A stretch of DNA of 64,000 nucleotides from Paenibacillus profundus (GTDB lineage Bacteria > Bacillota > Bacilli > Paenibacillales > Paenibacillaceae), in NCBI RefSeq assembly GCF_021369635.1, contig NZ_JAJNBZ010000002.1, positions 155,024 through 219,023 of the forward strand, given 5' to 3'. Below are positions 23,056 to 32,565 of the stretch, in pieces. The notes below the pieces were generated by a model. It was not told the origin of the DNA. It searched no databases and saw only the letters and a list, made by a program, of their open reading frames with translations. A program made the translations under genes and the position numbers. The first letter of the stretch is position 1, and each line of letters opens with the position of its first letter.

Positions 23056-23820
23056 ATGGCTCAATTTGTTCAATCGACCCGCGGGTTCGGCATGTTGTGG
23101 AAGCGGGACTTTATGAATTTGCTCACCAGCCCTGTGATGCTGCTCACCAATACGTTGTTCCCGCTGCTGCTCATTCTCATCCTCGGTTATCTGACGCGCG
23201 GACAATATGGCGACACGGTCACTTCGTACGATTATTACGGTATTACGTTGCTAGTCTTTCATGCGCTGAATGTATCTATGACAGCATCCAACAGCTTTAT
23301 GGAACGGAAGCTGAGAGCAAGTAATATGCGAGTGCTGTATTCCCCGATTCGAACATCGTGGGTGTATTTATCCAAAATATTAGCGACCTTTGTATTTACC
23401 ACCCTGTGCATGGGGATGCTTGCGGTGCTGCTCGTTGTCTTATTTGGCGTTTATTTTGGAGGAAAAGATGCGGTTTACGTATTCGTCGCGCTGGCGCTTT
23501 TTCACTTATTTTCGGCTGCATTTGGCGTCTGGTTCTGCTGCTTGTGGAAGAGTGAAGAATTAGCGAACAAAATATTAAATGTCGTTAATAATGTGCTTGC
23601 CTTGATGGGGGGACTCTTCTTCTCCTGGGACAGCTTGGGCAGGACGGCGGAAACGTTATCGTACTTCTCGCCGGTCAAATGGGTGGTGGATGGGCTGTTC
23701 CGCATCGTGTATGACGGAAGCCTGTGGAGCTTCATACCGCTGGTCAGCGGGTTGTTGATCGGAACTGCACTGCTCCTGCTGGGCTGCAAATGGACGTTTC
23801 GAACGGAGGAGATGGTATGA
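23056..23820 (+). CDS. ABC-2 transporter permease
   Basis: A 254-residue membrane protein with six hydrophobic segments and the ABC-2 pattern, including the conserved region ending ALMGGLFFSWDSLGR. GGGAGAACG precedes the ATG, 11 nt after the ATPase gene. Its stop overlaps the next start in the ATGA arrangement, so it is translationally coupled. It pairs with the permease at 23817 as a heterodimer. The substrate is unknown; the operator-like palindrome suggests inducible export. Confidence 0.87.
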   Translation: MAQFVQSTRGFGMLWKRDFMNLLTSPVMLLTNTLFPLLLILILGYLTRGQYGDTVTSYDYYGITLLVFHALNVSMTASNSFMERKLRASNMRVLYSPIRTSWVYLSKILATFVFTTLCMGMLAVLLVVLFGVYFGGKDAVYVFVALALFHLFSAAFGVWFCCLWKSEELANKILNVVNNVLALMGGLFFSWDSLGRTAETLSYFSPVKWVVDGLFRIVYDGSLWSFIPLVSGLLIGTALLLLGCKWTFRTEEMV

Positions 23821-24791
23821 ATGCATTCGGATGCTTAATGCGGTTGAATATGCAGAGAATGGCTAGCCGCAAAGCCTATTTGCTTGTCACGTATGTCATG
23901 ATTGTATTAGCGATCGCAGGGGCCGTTCTGCTGGCCAACTACGGCGGGATGAAGGTGAAGCTGGCTGTCGTCGGGGCGCTTGACCGTCTGTCGGGCCTGG
24001 AGCGGTTTCAAGTGGAGAGTGTGAACGACGCGCCGCCTGTATCCTCGCTCGTCCGTCAGAAATATGACGGCATTATCACGGTGCAAGTTGATGGCGCATT
24101 CGAGGTGTTGACGATCAAGGGGGAGAAGCTGGAAGCCGAGATCCGGGAGGTCTTGGCTGGTGGTACGATACCGGATGAGCCGCAACGCGGCATTGGGACG
24201 ACGATGATGGGCTTTCTGCTCATGATCCTGCTGCTGCAAGGCGTCATGTTTCTTACGCTATTCGGCGAGGATCGCGAGAGCGGGACGCTGCGGCGGACGG
24301 CTTTGTCTCCGGCTGGCTTGAAGGCTTACCTTGGCGCGCAATGTCTCGTTGCCTTCCTCATGCTCTATGTGCCGACGGTTGTCATTATATGTGCCGCACG
24401 GCTCGGATTTGGCTTGGAGCTAGGTTATTCCCTGCCCGCCATAGCTATGCTGCTTATCGTCCCTGTTCTGCTTGCCGTGGGCTTCGCTTTATTCGTGATG
24501 GCAGCGTGCCGAAGCAGCGACAATGCGGTCATGACCGGCGGAGCGCTCACCGTGCTCACCTGCCTGCTGTCCGGCACGGTATATGCGGTGACGAATGAGC
24601 AGACATGGTGGAAGTACATCACACAGTGGCTTCCGCAGACACAGTGGATGAGCGTGGTGGGGAAGCTGGAACAAGGACTTGCGATCAGCCAATGGATCGG
24701 TCCGCTGTCATACGTGCTCGCATGGGTTGCTGCGTTCATGATCGCGGGCTGGGCCGTCTGTGCGCGCCGGTATCGGGCAGGGCACTATTAA
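23817..24791 (+). CDS. ABC-2 transporter permease with large external domain
   Basis: A 324-residue permease. One N-terminal membrane segment (about 20-42), a periplasm-side domain of about 110 residues, then five segments, the arrangement of YhgE/ABC-2-type (type 3) exporters. GGAGGAG lies ahead of the ATG, which overlaps the previous stop by 4 nt. Together with 22106 and 23056 it forms a three-gene exporter. Confidence 0.85.
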   Translation: MNAFGCLMRLNMQRMASRKAYLLVTYVMIVLAIAGAVLLANYGGMKVKLAVVGALDRLSGLERFQVESVNDAPPVSSLVRQKYDGIITVQVDGAFEVLTIKGEKLEAEIREVLAGGTIPDEPQRGIGTTMMGFLLMILLLQGVMFLTLFGEDRESGTLRRTALSPAGLKAYLGAQCLVAFLMLYVPTVVIICAARLGFGLELGYSLPAIAMLLIVPVLLAVGFALFVMAACRSSDNAVMTGGALTVLTCLLSGTVYAVTNEQTWWKYITQWLPQTQWMSVVGKLEQGLAISQWIGPLSYVLAWVAAFMIAGWAVCARRYRAGHY

Positions 24792-24937
24792 CGCGTGCTC
24801 AAAAAGGACTTGAACAAGAGGTTAATGGATAAAAAAGCTTCTCTGTTCATGCCAAGCACCGTATGATAGAAGACAGAAGCGCTGAATGGGAGCCAGAGTG
24901 ATCCCAGATTGCCAAGGCAGAGTTAGGAGTGGAACGT

Positions 24938-27559
24938 GTGAAGCTGATAGCGACCCGATTGAAGCCGCCCGCGCCCCGCGCCAATTACGTGATGCGAAGC
25001 AGGTTGACGTATAAGCTGCAGCAGATGGCCGAATGCAAAGCCGTCGTCGTTCAGGGTGCCGCCGGAAGCGGCAAGACGACGCTCGTAACATCGTTCCTGG
25101 CGGAGCATCCGCAGCAACATGTGCGCTGGATCTCGCTGGAGCCGGAACACAACGATGTGTATACATTCTGGTATTACATGCTGGAAGCGATGCGGGCAGA
25201 CTTGGGCGAGGAGTGGGAAATGCTGTCGGAACGACTGGAAGCGATGCCGCAGCAGCATGATCTTCACAATATGTTGGTTATCATTGTAAATAGGCTTCAA
25301 GCAGTAACGGATTTAACCTTGATTTTGGACGATTTTCATGTCATTCACGAACCGGATATTACGGATACGCTGTCCTTCTTCATGAAGCATACGCCTGATT
25401 CGGTTCGATTAATCTTGCTTACCCGGACGACGCCCCCGCTCTACTTCGGAGAGTGGATGATGTCAGGGAAGTATATGGATATTCGCGAAGAAGAGCTGCG
25501 GTTTACGCCGGAAGAGTCGGCGGACTTCCTTGAGCATACGCTTGGCGTGCGGCTCGCTCCCGATATCGAGCGCCGGCTGATCGAGCGCGCGGAAGGCTGG
25601 GTTGGCGGCATGCAGCTCATGACGCTGGCTCTGCATCGGAAGCGAAATGTGCCCTCCGCCGAGTTGCCGGAGCTGAATCCGTACATGCTCGAGTACTGGT
25701 CCAATGAAATATTGAATTCATTATCGGAAGAAGAGAGGGAGTTCCTGATCGCGACCTCCATCCTCGGTTACTTCAATGAGTCTATATGCAGGCTTGTGCT
25801 GCATAAGTCTGAGGCGCGTACTCTTCTCAGCAAGCTGCTCGATCATCACTTATTCATTATCACGATTGATGAGCAGGAGGGAATATACCGCTACCATCAC
25901 TTGTTCGGCACCTATTTGCAGACGAAGTTCTCCGAATGGGAAGAACCGAGGCAGCGGGAGCTGCATATGCGGGCAGCTGACATATTCGAGCAATGGGATG
26001 ACGTGGAGGAGAGCATCAAGCATCGGTTGTGCATCTCCGACTATGAAGGGGCGATGCGGCTGTTGAAGCAGTGGGGAGCGAATGTCCGCGGCTGGGCTTA
26101 TTTGCGTCAAATCCCCGTTCCTGCGTTGACCGATAGCTTTGATTTATTATTTCAACGGCTGTTTTTGCATTTCTGCAATATGGAGTTCGAGTTATGCGCG
26201 CAGATGATGAATCAGATGCGGGAGAACGGGCGCAGCGACATGCTGGATCGCCTTACGTTCATTTACCGCTTCTTCTTGGAGGATGAAGCGGTGGAGGAAG
26301 GGCTGACCTCCGCATCGCTCATGGAGAGCTTCGATCTGGCGGAGATAAGCGAAGGTACGCGTACAATCATCGATATTACAGGCGCCATTATGTTTATGAT
26401 GAGGGACCAGTATGCGGAAGCGCTGAATGGTCTTGAACGTGTACTGCGGTCGGAGGTGCAGACGAGTAATCCGTATATTCGTTATTTTGCTCTTATCCTC
26501 AAGGGGCAGTTGAAGGAATTGCTTGGCGAATTAAGGGAGTGCGAGCAAGTATATGCGTCTCTATTTGCCTTATTGCAGAGCGCTCCTTATTTATCGGCGA
26601 TTAGCATGAACAGTTATATCGGGGTCGCGGGCATCTACCTGAAGACGATGCGCCTGAACGAAGCGGAACAGATGCTGAACGAAGCGCGGAAGCAGTCAGA
26701 GCGTTCGTATGTGTCTATGGAACGGGGCTACTTAATCAACGTGATTGAACTTCATTTGCTGCGGGGCGAGAAGCGGGAGGCATCCGAACGGTTGGCGGAG
26801 CTGTGCGCTTACGATTATTATCAGCAGCCATCCACGATCGCTTCGCTTTTGAAGTTCCAGCGTCTAGTCGGAGCTGTCGATGCCCAACTGGTGGATCGTT
26901 TTCTTTCCCATATGAATGAACGCGCGAGTGAAGGCAGCTATATGCGTTATGAAGACAAGCTCGTCTATGCCCGGCTGCTTGCTGACCAAGAACGATGGGA
27001 ACAAGCATTGCAATTGACAGACGATGTGTTAGAACGAACGCGCAAGCATAAGGTGAAGGTGCTGTTGACTGAGGCCTTGCTATTAAAGCTCGAGCTGCTG
27101 GACGAAGCTCCGGCGGAGCGGAACAGTCAACAGGCACGCGAGCGGGAAAGGCTGTACCTGATGAGGGAAGCTGTGCATTACAGCTACGTCAATCACTATT
27201 TTTACCCGTTTGTGCTGACAGCTGCATTCCCCCATGTTCGCAAGCTGCTGGATACGTTAGGCAACGACTTGAATGCGGCGGAGAGAGCATTTCTGCTGGA
27301 GCTGATCTCTTATATGCAGCCACCGCGTGAAGAGCGCAAGCTGCTGAGCGATCGAGAGCTGGAAGTGCTGCAGGTGATGGCGGGCGGTGCGTCGAACAAG
27401 CAGATCGGTGAAGTGTTATGTATTTCGTTAGCGACCGTAAAGACGCATGTGCTGAACATTTACGGCAAGCTGGATGTATCCAAACGGATCGAAGCAGTAG
27501 AAAAGGCGCGCCAGCTCGGCTTACTCATTGATGAGGGCCACATGGACCTCATCAATTGA
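24938..27559 (+). CDS. MalT-like LuxR-family regulator (LAL type)
   Basis: An 873-residue STAND-class ATP-dependent transcription activator. The P-loop is GAAGSGKT at 40-47 and a Walker B-like LTLILDDFHVI lies near 126. The middle (about 350-790) is TPR-like and helical. The C terminus (about 801-865) is a LuxR helix-turn-helix (LSDRELEVLQVMAGGASNKQ, then LATVKTHVLNIYGKL). In MalT the middle domain binds a sugar inducer and ATP binding permits oligomerisation; the ligand here is unknown. GTG 24938 has AGGAG 7 nt upstream and is preferred to GTG 24929, which overlaps that site. It follows the ABC operon by 146 nt and may control it. Confidence 0.9.
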   Translation: MKLIATRLKPPAPRANYVMRSRLTYKLQQMAECKAVVVQGAAGSGKTTLVTSFLAEHPQQHVRWISLEPEHNDVYTFWYYMLEAMRADLGEEWEMLSERLEAMPQQHDLHNMLVIIVNRLQAVTDLTLILDDFHVIHEPDITDTLSFFMKHTPDSVRLILLTRTTPPLYFGEWMMSGKYMDIREEELRFTPEESADFLEHTLGVRLAPDIERRLIERAEGWVGGMQLMTLALHRKRNVPSAELPELNPYMLEYWSNEILNSLSEEEREFLIATSILGYFNESICRLVLHKSEARTLLSKLLDHHLFIITIDEQEGIYRYHHLFGTYLQTKFSEWEEPRQRELHMRAADIFEQWDDVEESIKHRLCISDYEGAMRLLKQWGANVRGWAYLRQIPVPALTDSFDLLFQRLFLHFCNMEFELCAQMMNQMRENGRSDMLDRLTFIYRFFLEDEAVEEGLTSASLMESFDLAEISEGTRTIIDITGAIMFMMRDQYAEALNGLERVLRSEVQTSNPYIRYFALILKGQLKELLGELRECEQVYASLFALLQSAPYLSAISMNSYIGVAGIYLKTMRLNEAEQMLNEARKQSERSYVSMERGYLINVIELHLLRGEKREASERLAELCAYDYYQQPSTIASLLKFQRLVGAVDAQLVDRFLSHMNERASEGSYMRYEDKLVYARLLADQERWEQALQLTDDVLERTRKHKVKVLLTEALLLKLELLDEAPAERNSQQARERERLYLMREAVHYSYVNHYFYPFVLTAAFPHVRKLLDTLGNDLNAAERAFLLELISYMQPPREERKLLSDRELEVLQVMAGGASNKQIGEVLCISLATVKTHVLNIYGKLDVSKRIEAVEKARQLGLLIDEGHMDLIN

Positions 27560-27584
27560 ACTCGATCGTCAATTATGCTAGAAT
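27556..27584 (+). promoter_or_regulatory. Promoter of the second marR gene
   Basis: TTGAAC (27556-27561, overlapping the stop codon of the LuxR gene), a 17-nt spacer and TAGAAT (27579-27584) make a good sigma-A promoter. Confidence 0.65.
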
Positions 27585-27629
27585 GCTCCTCATTCAAGGA
27601 TAGCGCCGACGAAACAAGGGGTGACTCAT

Positions 27630-28076
27630 TTGGAAGATACTTATTTGGATTCTATCGAGGTGCTCCTGTCTCAGGTTGTACGGGCATATAACTACCAAAT
27701 GATGAGGATGGTCCAAGATGCCGGGATCCATCCGGGGCAAATGCCGCTGCTTCTACTGCTGCACGAGCAGGATGGCCGCAGTCAGAAGGAACTTGTCGAT
27801 AAGATGAAGGTGAAGCCGGCGACCATTACGGTCATGCTGAACCGGATGGAGAAGTCCGGACTCATTGAACGGCGAGCGGATAGCGTAGACATGCGCGTAT
27901 CACGCGTGTATTTGCTGCCACAGGGAACAGCCGTTATCGGCCATGTCGAGCAGGTGGTGCATCAGATTGAGGAGCAGTGCTTTGCAGGCTTCCGTGAGGA
28001 AGAAAAAGTGCTGCTGAGGCGCTTCCTTCAGCACATGCATCACAATCTGAGCACAGCAGGAATATCAAATGGGTAA
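27630..28076 (+). CDS. MarR-family regulator
   Basis: A 148-residue MarR protein. The helix-turn-helix is in RSQKELVDKMKVKPATITVM and the wing in LIERRADSVDMRVSRVYL. Its N-terminal helix and the following HPGQMPLLLLLHEQDG match the family consensus for the dimer interface. Start TTG 27630 sits 6 nt behind AAGGGGTG; an in-frame GTG at 27621 lies inside that site. No pump gene lies next to it, so it probably acts on distant targets. Confidence 0.88.
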   Translation: MEDTYLDSIEVLLSQVVRAYNYQMMRMVQDAGIHPGQMPLLLLLHEQDGRSQKELVDKMKVKPATITVMLNRMEKSGLIERRADSVDMRVSRVYLLPQGTAVIGHVEQVVHQIEEQCFAGFREEEKVLLRRFLQHMHHNLSTAGISNG

Positions 28077-28100
28077 GACGCGAATAAACGGCAATCCATA

Positions 28101-28129
28101 CAGGCTGTTCCCTTAGTGGGAGCAGCCTG
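28101..28129. terminator. Hairpin between marR and the DUF3895-like gene
   Basis: CAGGCTG and CAGCCTG arms with inner TCCC/GGGA pairing form a stable stem-loop. The following T-run is poor, so termination is likely but not certain. Confidence 0.5.
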
Positions 28130-28174
28130 TCAAGATCTCTGCCGAACTGCCGTGTCTTCGCTTGCCATCAAGGA

Positions 28175-29086
28175 TTATTCAGGAATGGAGTAGCTTCTAT
28201 CCTCTTTGTCCAATGCTTGAACGGATGCATTCGGATAGCTCTGTTCGATGAACCTGCACACCTCGATGAATATTTTAGGCTTTCCCGTCAAAAACCGCTC
28301 TTCATCAGCGTGCTGTTCCCGTATAAGCAACTCGCATATCACTCTTGCACTCCGCACACCGCCCGCGATATATGCCTGGATCGGAGCATGAAGCGACGCC
28401 GGCAATCCAGATGATGCAGCTGACGGCTTCGGTGCCATCGGTTCTTCCTGCCATGTGAACAGGTCCAACAACATATCCTCATTGGAGGATGGTTCCTGCA
28501 CAGGAGGGGTGTAATTATCGATCCATACTTTACGGGCTGGAGGCTGTTGTCGCAGGCGTTTCACCTGCCGGTCTAATAAAGGCAGACCTAGCTTCAAATG
28601 GGACATCACATCTTCTGGCAAGCCCTCTATGTCCAGCATCTCCGGATTGGGCTGCCAGTCGCTCTTCCTTTTAATGAGCATTTCGTCCAATTCATAGTCA
28701 ATCGCATCGAACCCTTTCTTGATAGCGGATACCATCGAAGCATCGATGCCAAGGTGTTCTTTTAAATGTTCAATGCCGAATTTCTTGACTTCACCGGTCT
28801 TTTTGTGCTCGACCTGGTGCTGGTAACGAAGGGAGCGGCCACATTCACAACGAAGCTCGGGAGAGACTGATCCTGCGTCAATATATCCCGTGTACACCCA
28901 TTCGTCTAGTAAAGCTTCAATGTCTTCAGGATCAGCGTTCTCTGGAATATGGAAGCCCTTTTCCTTGGCCATCGCATTGGCAAACACCGTTCGCCGAGAG
29001 CGAACCAATTGTTTTGACAGAAAATCACGCTGTTGTTCATTCAGTTCGGATAGAATGGAATCCCGTTCCTCGACAGTTAAAATCAA
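28175..29086 (-). CDS. Hypothetical protein, DUF3895-like C terminus
   Basis: A 303-residue soluble protein. The C-terminal about 80 residues (GVRSARVICELLIREQHADE, then FLTGKPKIFIEVCRFIEQ) resemble the DUF3895 domain of Bacilli. The middle has a CxC pair in LRCECGRSLRYQHQ, like part of a zinc ribbon, and a helical region. Function is unknown. The start is apparently TTG, behind AAGGGGGG. It lies alone between MarR and TetR genes. The DUF assignment is from memory of the family pattern and is moderate. Confidence 0.7.
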   Translation of the reverse strand: MILTVEERDSILSELNEQQRDFLSKQLVRSRRTVFANAMAKEKGFHIPENADPEDIEALLDEWVYTGYIDAGSVSPELRCECGRSLRYQHQVEHKKTGEVKKFGIEHLKEHLGIDASMVSAIKKGFDAIDYELDEMLIKRKSDWQPNPEMLDIEGLPEDVMSHLKLGLPLLDRQVKRLRQQPPARKVWIDNYTPPVQEPSSNEDMLLDLFTWQEEPMAPKPSAASSGLPASLHAPIQAYIAGGVRSARVICELLIREQHADEERFLTGKPKIFIEVCRFIEQSYPNASVQALDKEDRSYSIPE

Positions 29087-29237
29087 GCTTTATCCCCCCT
29101 TAATGCGCAGCTTGATCCATTCCGTGCGCTTTTCTTTGCAGCAGCAGTGCCACTTATAACGTTTTCCTATCAGACAAGTCCTTAAGAAAAGGTTACCACG
29201 CTTCGTGCTAAGCTGCCATTCCATCTTGAGGGAGAAG

Positions 29238-29915
29238 CTATTGTTGGTGGTCGCGGAGCATCCATTCCAAGGAGACAAATACATGCTGCAGGAAGTCTCT
29301 GTCTCCGCTGGCGTGAGCCAGAAACAGTCCGCCTTCCCACAGCGATATAATAAGCGCTGCGGTCTGCTTGACAGGAAGAGCAGTGTGAAGCTCGTTCTTG
29401 CTCTTGCCTTCTATAAGAAGCTGTTCTATGGTGAGCGTTTGCTGGTGGACGAAATGTCGGATTTTATCCCGCACGGGTTCGCATTCTCTTGAGGTCTGGG
29501 CATGTAAGGTGAGAAAAGGGCAACCCGCTTGGCAATTTCGTTGCAATGATTCGTATGATAACATGCGGAGAATGAATTCGATTCGAGCAATAACCGGAAC
29601 ATGATGTTGGGACATGATGGAGGTGATGCCTTCATGATAGTGGCTTATGAGCTGGTCTAGAACAGATAACAGGATATCCTCCTTATTTTTAAAATGATAA
29701 TAAATGTTAGCCTTCGATACCCGGCTTGCGGTTACGATATCTTCAATGCTCGTCTGTTGATAACCAGCTGTCAAAAAAAGCTGTGAGGCGATCTGCAAAA
29801 CGACTTCTCGATTGGACGTTTTTCGAACTCTATATCTACTATTTCTTTTCATAATCGTAATGTAAGATTTTTCATGCATCGTGTCAATATGACTGGTCCT
29901 CCTCCTAGTACACAT
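29238..29915 (-). CDS. TetR/AcrR-family regulator
   Basis: A TetR-type repressor of up to 225 residues. The helix-turn-helix is clear in LTAGYQQTSIEDIVTASRV and SKANIYYHFKNKEDIL. The C-terminal domain would bind an inducer. Starts are uncertain: ATG 29915, ATG 29879 or ATG 29852; a strong AGGAGGAGG lies around 29900-29908 and none of these is ideally spaced from it. Palindromes in its upstream region (29921-29952) suggest autorepression. No efflux gene is adjacent in the same direction; the operator-like palindrome at 22035 does not match these, so that one needs another regulator. Confidence 0.87.
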   Translation of the reverse strand: MCTRRRTSHIDTMHEKSYITIMKRNSRYRVRKTSNREVVLQIASQLFLTAGYQQTSIEDIVTASRVSKANIYYHFKNKEDILLSVLDQLISHYHEGITSIMSQHHVPVIARIEFILRMLSYESLQRNCQAGCPFLTLHAQTSRECEPVRDKIRHFVHQQTLTIEQLLIEGKSKNELHTALPVKQTAALIISLWEGGLFLAHASGDRDFLQHVFVSLEWMLRDHQQ

Positions 29916-29920
29916 TTCAC

Positions 29921-29952
29921 TCTACAGATGTAGATAAGACTAGACTTAAGTC
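29921..29952. promoter_or_regulatory. Palindromes upstream of tetR
   Basis: TCTACA-GA-TGTAGA at 29921-29934 and GACTTAAGTC at 29943-29952 lie between the TetR gene and the secreted-protein gene, which are divergent. Either may be the TetR operator. Confidence 0.45.
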
Positions 29953-30057
29953 CGAAGTGCCGGTTTTATTGATTGTCTTATACTGGAATGTGTCGAGTTA
30001 AAAGAAATTTACGTTTATATGTGCATATGATTTAAAATGAGGAAGGGGAGCTTGTTC

Positions 30058-30384
30058 ATGAAGCGGTTTGGCTATCTGACCGTTAGCTGTGCACTCTTGC
30101 TTATTGCAGCAGGTTTAATTATGGGGATCAAGCAAGTGCAAGAGATACGGTTTGCGCAAACGGAAACGAATGAATTCGTGCCTCCTGTGGCAGACTCGCA
30201 GGATAACTTTCGTGTGGAATCCAAGCACGGCATCATTGAGTCGGATTCAGATGGAGGCTTCCGGATTGAATCGCCGGAAGGAAGTATTTATACGAATGAG
30301 GATGGGAGCCTGCACATTGAATCCTCCGAGGGCTCGATCCATATTGGCGGGGGCGTTGCAATTCGCATCGGAGGCAACGAATAA
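30058..30384 (+). CDS. Exported protein with three 17-residue repeats
   Basis: A 108-residue protein with an N-terminal hydrophobic segment (about 6-25), a signal peptide or membrane anchor, followed by a short linker. From residue 51 the sequence repeats with a 17-residue period starting at 51, 68 and 85: FRVESKHGIIESDSDGG, FRIESPEGSIYTNEDGS and LHIESSEGSIHIGG. This is the pattern of a small parallel beta structure such as those in DUF4097-type proteins. ATG 30058 follows AAGGGGAG; an ATG at 30037 lies ahead of that site. I cannot name its role. It is divergent from the tetR gene, which may control it. Confidence 0.75.
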   Translation: MKRFGYLTVSCALLLIAAGLIMGIKQVQEIRFAQTETNEFVPPVADSQDNFRVESKHGIIESDSDGGFRIESPEGSIYTNEDGSLHIESSEGSIHIGGGVAIRIGGNE

Positions 30385-30558
30385 CTATAACCGAAAGCCA
30401 TGTACCGTTAGCGGGCACTTTGTCGTTATGTCGAAGGTCCGCAGCCTGGGCATGGCTTTTTTTCGTGTGTGGGAACGTATAGCTTCGTGACCGCAACCAT
30501 GTATAATAATAGGCAGATAGAGTCACCTATATTACCAATGAAACCTACGGGAGGCATC

Positions 30559-32196
30559 ATGAAACCAATCGTTGACGTGGCAGCACAGCTAGGAATTGCA
30601 CAGGAACAGCTTGAGCTTTACGGCAAGTACAAGGCCAAGCTAGGACGTGAAGTGTGGGACGATATCGCCCTCCGTCCGGATGGCAAGCTAATTCTGGTAA
30701 CGGCCATGAATCCGACGCCGGCCGGGGAAGGGAAAACATTGACCACGATCGGGCTGACGCAAGGCCTGAATCGTATCGGGCGGCGAGCGGCAGCCGCTCT
30801 GCGGGAGCCGTCTCTTGGGCCTTGCATGGGCATGAAGGGTGGCGCGACCGGAAGCGGCAGTGCGCAGATTGTTCCGGCAGAGGATATCAATCTTCACTTT
30901 ACCGGCGATATTCATGCGATTACCTCGGCGCATAATTTGCTTGCGGCATTGCTGGATAATCATCTTCATCAAGGCAATGCACTGCGTATCAACCCGTCGC
31001 GCATGATGTGGAAGCGTGCTGTGGATATGAATGACCGCGCTTTGCGCAACATTGTCATCGGCATCGGCGAGGGCAACGGAGTGGTGCGCGAGGACGGATT
31101 TATGATTTCAACCGCTTCGGAAGTGATGGCGATTCTGTGCCTTGCGGAAGATATGAACGATCTGCGAGAACGGCTGGGTAAAATAGTGATTGCGTATAAC
31201 GATAGCGGCGAGCCGGTATCCGCATCCGATTTGCAGGCGGTCGATGCCATGTGCGCGCTCTTGAAGGACGCCATTCATCCGAATCTCGTGCAGACTATCG
31301 AGGGCGATCCGGTGCTTGTGCATGGCGGTCCATTTGCCAATATCGCACATGGCTGCAGCAGCGTGCGCGCGACGAGATACGCGCTGAAGCTGGCGGATTA
31401 CGTGGTGACTGAAGCGGGATTCGGAGCCGATCTTGGCGCTGAGAAATTCATGGACATCAAATGCCGCCAGACGGGCCTTTTCCCGTCGGTGATTGTAATT
31501 GTTGCGACGGTCCGGGCGATGAAGTTCAACGGCGGCGTTCCGAAGCAGGAGCTTGCGCATGAGCAGGTCGAGGCGGTGCGTGCCGGATTCTGCAACGTGA
31601 AGCGGCATATTGAGAATATGCGCCAGTTCGGCGCGCCGGTGCTGGTGGCTGTGAACCGGTTCGCTACGGACACAGAAGCGGAGCTGGAGGCGGTGATGTC
31701 CTTATGCCGGGATGCGGGTACGGAAGCCGTCATCTCGGAAGCGTGGGATAAGGGCGGCGAAGGCTGCCGGGCGCTTGCGGAGCGGGTGGCAGAGCTGGCG
31801 GACCAATCGGAGGCGAAGGAGAACTTCCGTCTTCTCTATCCGGACAACATGACGATCGAAGACAAAATCGCCACAATCGTAACACGCATCTACCGCGGGT
31901 CTGAGGTGAAATACCGCCCGGCAGCGAAGCGGGCCCTTCAGGAGCTCGCGCGCCGCGGAGCAGGGAATGTGCCTGTCTGCATGGCGAAGACGCCGTATTC
32001 GTTCACGGATCGGCCGAGCTTGCTCGGTGCGCCAGAAGGATTTGCGATCGAAGTTCAGGATATTCGTTGGTCGAGGGGGGCGGGCTTCGCTGTCGTGCAT
32101 ACGGGTCAAGTGATGACCATGCCGGGCATGCCGAAGGCCCCTGCGGCGGAGCGGATTAAGCTTGACGGGCAGGATCGTATCGTCGGGCTTCTGTAG
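30559..32196 (+). CDS. fhs: Formate-tetrahydrofolate ligase
   Basis: A 545-residue enzyme, close to the usual 555. It joins formate to tetrahydrofolate with ATP to give 10-formyl-THF for purine synthesis and one-carbon metabolism. The P-loop is PTPAGEGKT near 53-60, and the family-specific stretches REPSLGPCMGMKGGATGSG, FTGDIHAITSAHNL and TEAGFGADLGAEKF are intact. GGGAGG precedes ATG 30559; in-frame upstream starts to 30469 have no ribosome site. A TATAAT at 30502-30507 could be its -10 box. A terminator follows. Confidence 0.96.
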   Translation: MKPIVDVAAQLGIAQEQLELYGKYKAKLGREVWDDIALRPDGKLILVTAMNPTPAGEGKTLTTIGLTQGLNRIGRRAAAALREPSLGPCMGMKGGATGSGSAQIVPAEDINLHFTGDIHAITSAHNLLAALLDNHLHQGNALRINPSRMMWKRAVDMNDRALRNIVIGIGEGNGVVREDGFMISTASEVMAILCLAEDMNDLRERLGKIVIAYNDSGEPVSASDLQAVDAMCALLKDAIHPNLVQTIEGDPVLVHGGPFANIAHGCSSVRATRYALKLADYVVTEAGFGADLGAEKFMDIKCRQTGLFPSVIVIVATVRAMKFNGGVPKQELAHEQVEAVRAGFCNVKRHIENMRQFGAPVLVAVNRFATDTEAELEAVMSLCRDAGTEAVISEAWDKGGEGCRALAERVAELADQSEAKENFRLLYPDNMTIEDKIATIVTRIYRGSEVKYRPAAKRALQELARRGAGNVPVCMAKTPYSFTDRPSLLGAPEGFAIEVQDIRWSRGAGFAVVHTGQVMTMPGMPKAPAAERIKLDGQDRIVGLL

Positions 32197-32330
32197 TGCT
32201 TGAAGCGTTCCTAAACGTCCGAAGTATGGAATGATTCGGGCGGGAAGCGGAGAACGGAGGAGCGGAGGAACGGGTGAACTTGCTGAAGGTGTAACGCTGC
32301 TTGCTGCTAGCTCCAAACGTGATTACAGAT

Positions 32331-32370
32331 TGAGGACTTGGTTTCTTATAATCAGGTCCTCGTTTTCATT
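32331..32370 (+). terminator. Terminator after fhs
   Basis: GAGGACTTG and the complementary AGGTCCTC (32354-32361) form a stem with a loop of about 14 nt, followed by CGTTTTCATTTTA. Confidence 0.65.
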
Positions 32371-32408
32371 TTACCTCTAAGTGAGAAAAAGCGGCATTTC
32401 CGCTCTTA

Positions 32409-32510
32409 GTGATTCAGTTGGAGGCGGGAGAATCAGTGAAGGCTGAATCGGGCGCAATGGTGTCGATGACCCTAGCCGTGCGCGAGATGCTTAAGCTGGT
32501 GAACGATAAG
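32409..32510 (+). pseudogene. Fragment of an AIM24/TIGR00266 family gene
   Basis: A short in-frame stretch reads IQLEAGESVKAESGAMVSM, which matches the N-terminal region of AIM24-like (TIGR00266) proteins, where a PGE..AE.GAM pattern is nearly invariant. About 30 residues later the match is lost and no membrane-associated beta domain follows. Only this piece survives. It is either a recombination scar or a deletion remnant. Confidence 0.5.
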
Positions 32511-32513
32511 AAA

Positions 32514-32565
32514 GAGGATGTCCCGGTAGTCAGGATTGATGACGAAGGGACGTCCTCCTTTTTAT
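32514..32565. terminator. Terminator for the DUF438 gene side
   Basis: GAGGATGTCCC and GGGACGTCCTC pair across a loop of about 26 nt, followed by CTTTTTATTT on the plus strand. It may serve as a transcription end for either side. Confidence 0.55.

Noticed and set aside
29090..29284. 64-codon minus-strand frame upstream of the DUF3895-like gene
   Set aside because: No ribosome site of its own and it contains that gene's ribosome site; the product has no recognisable features.
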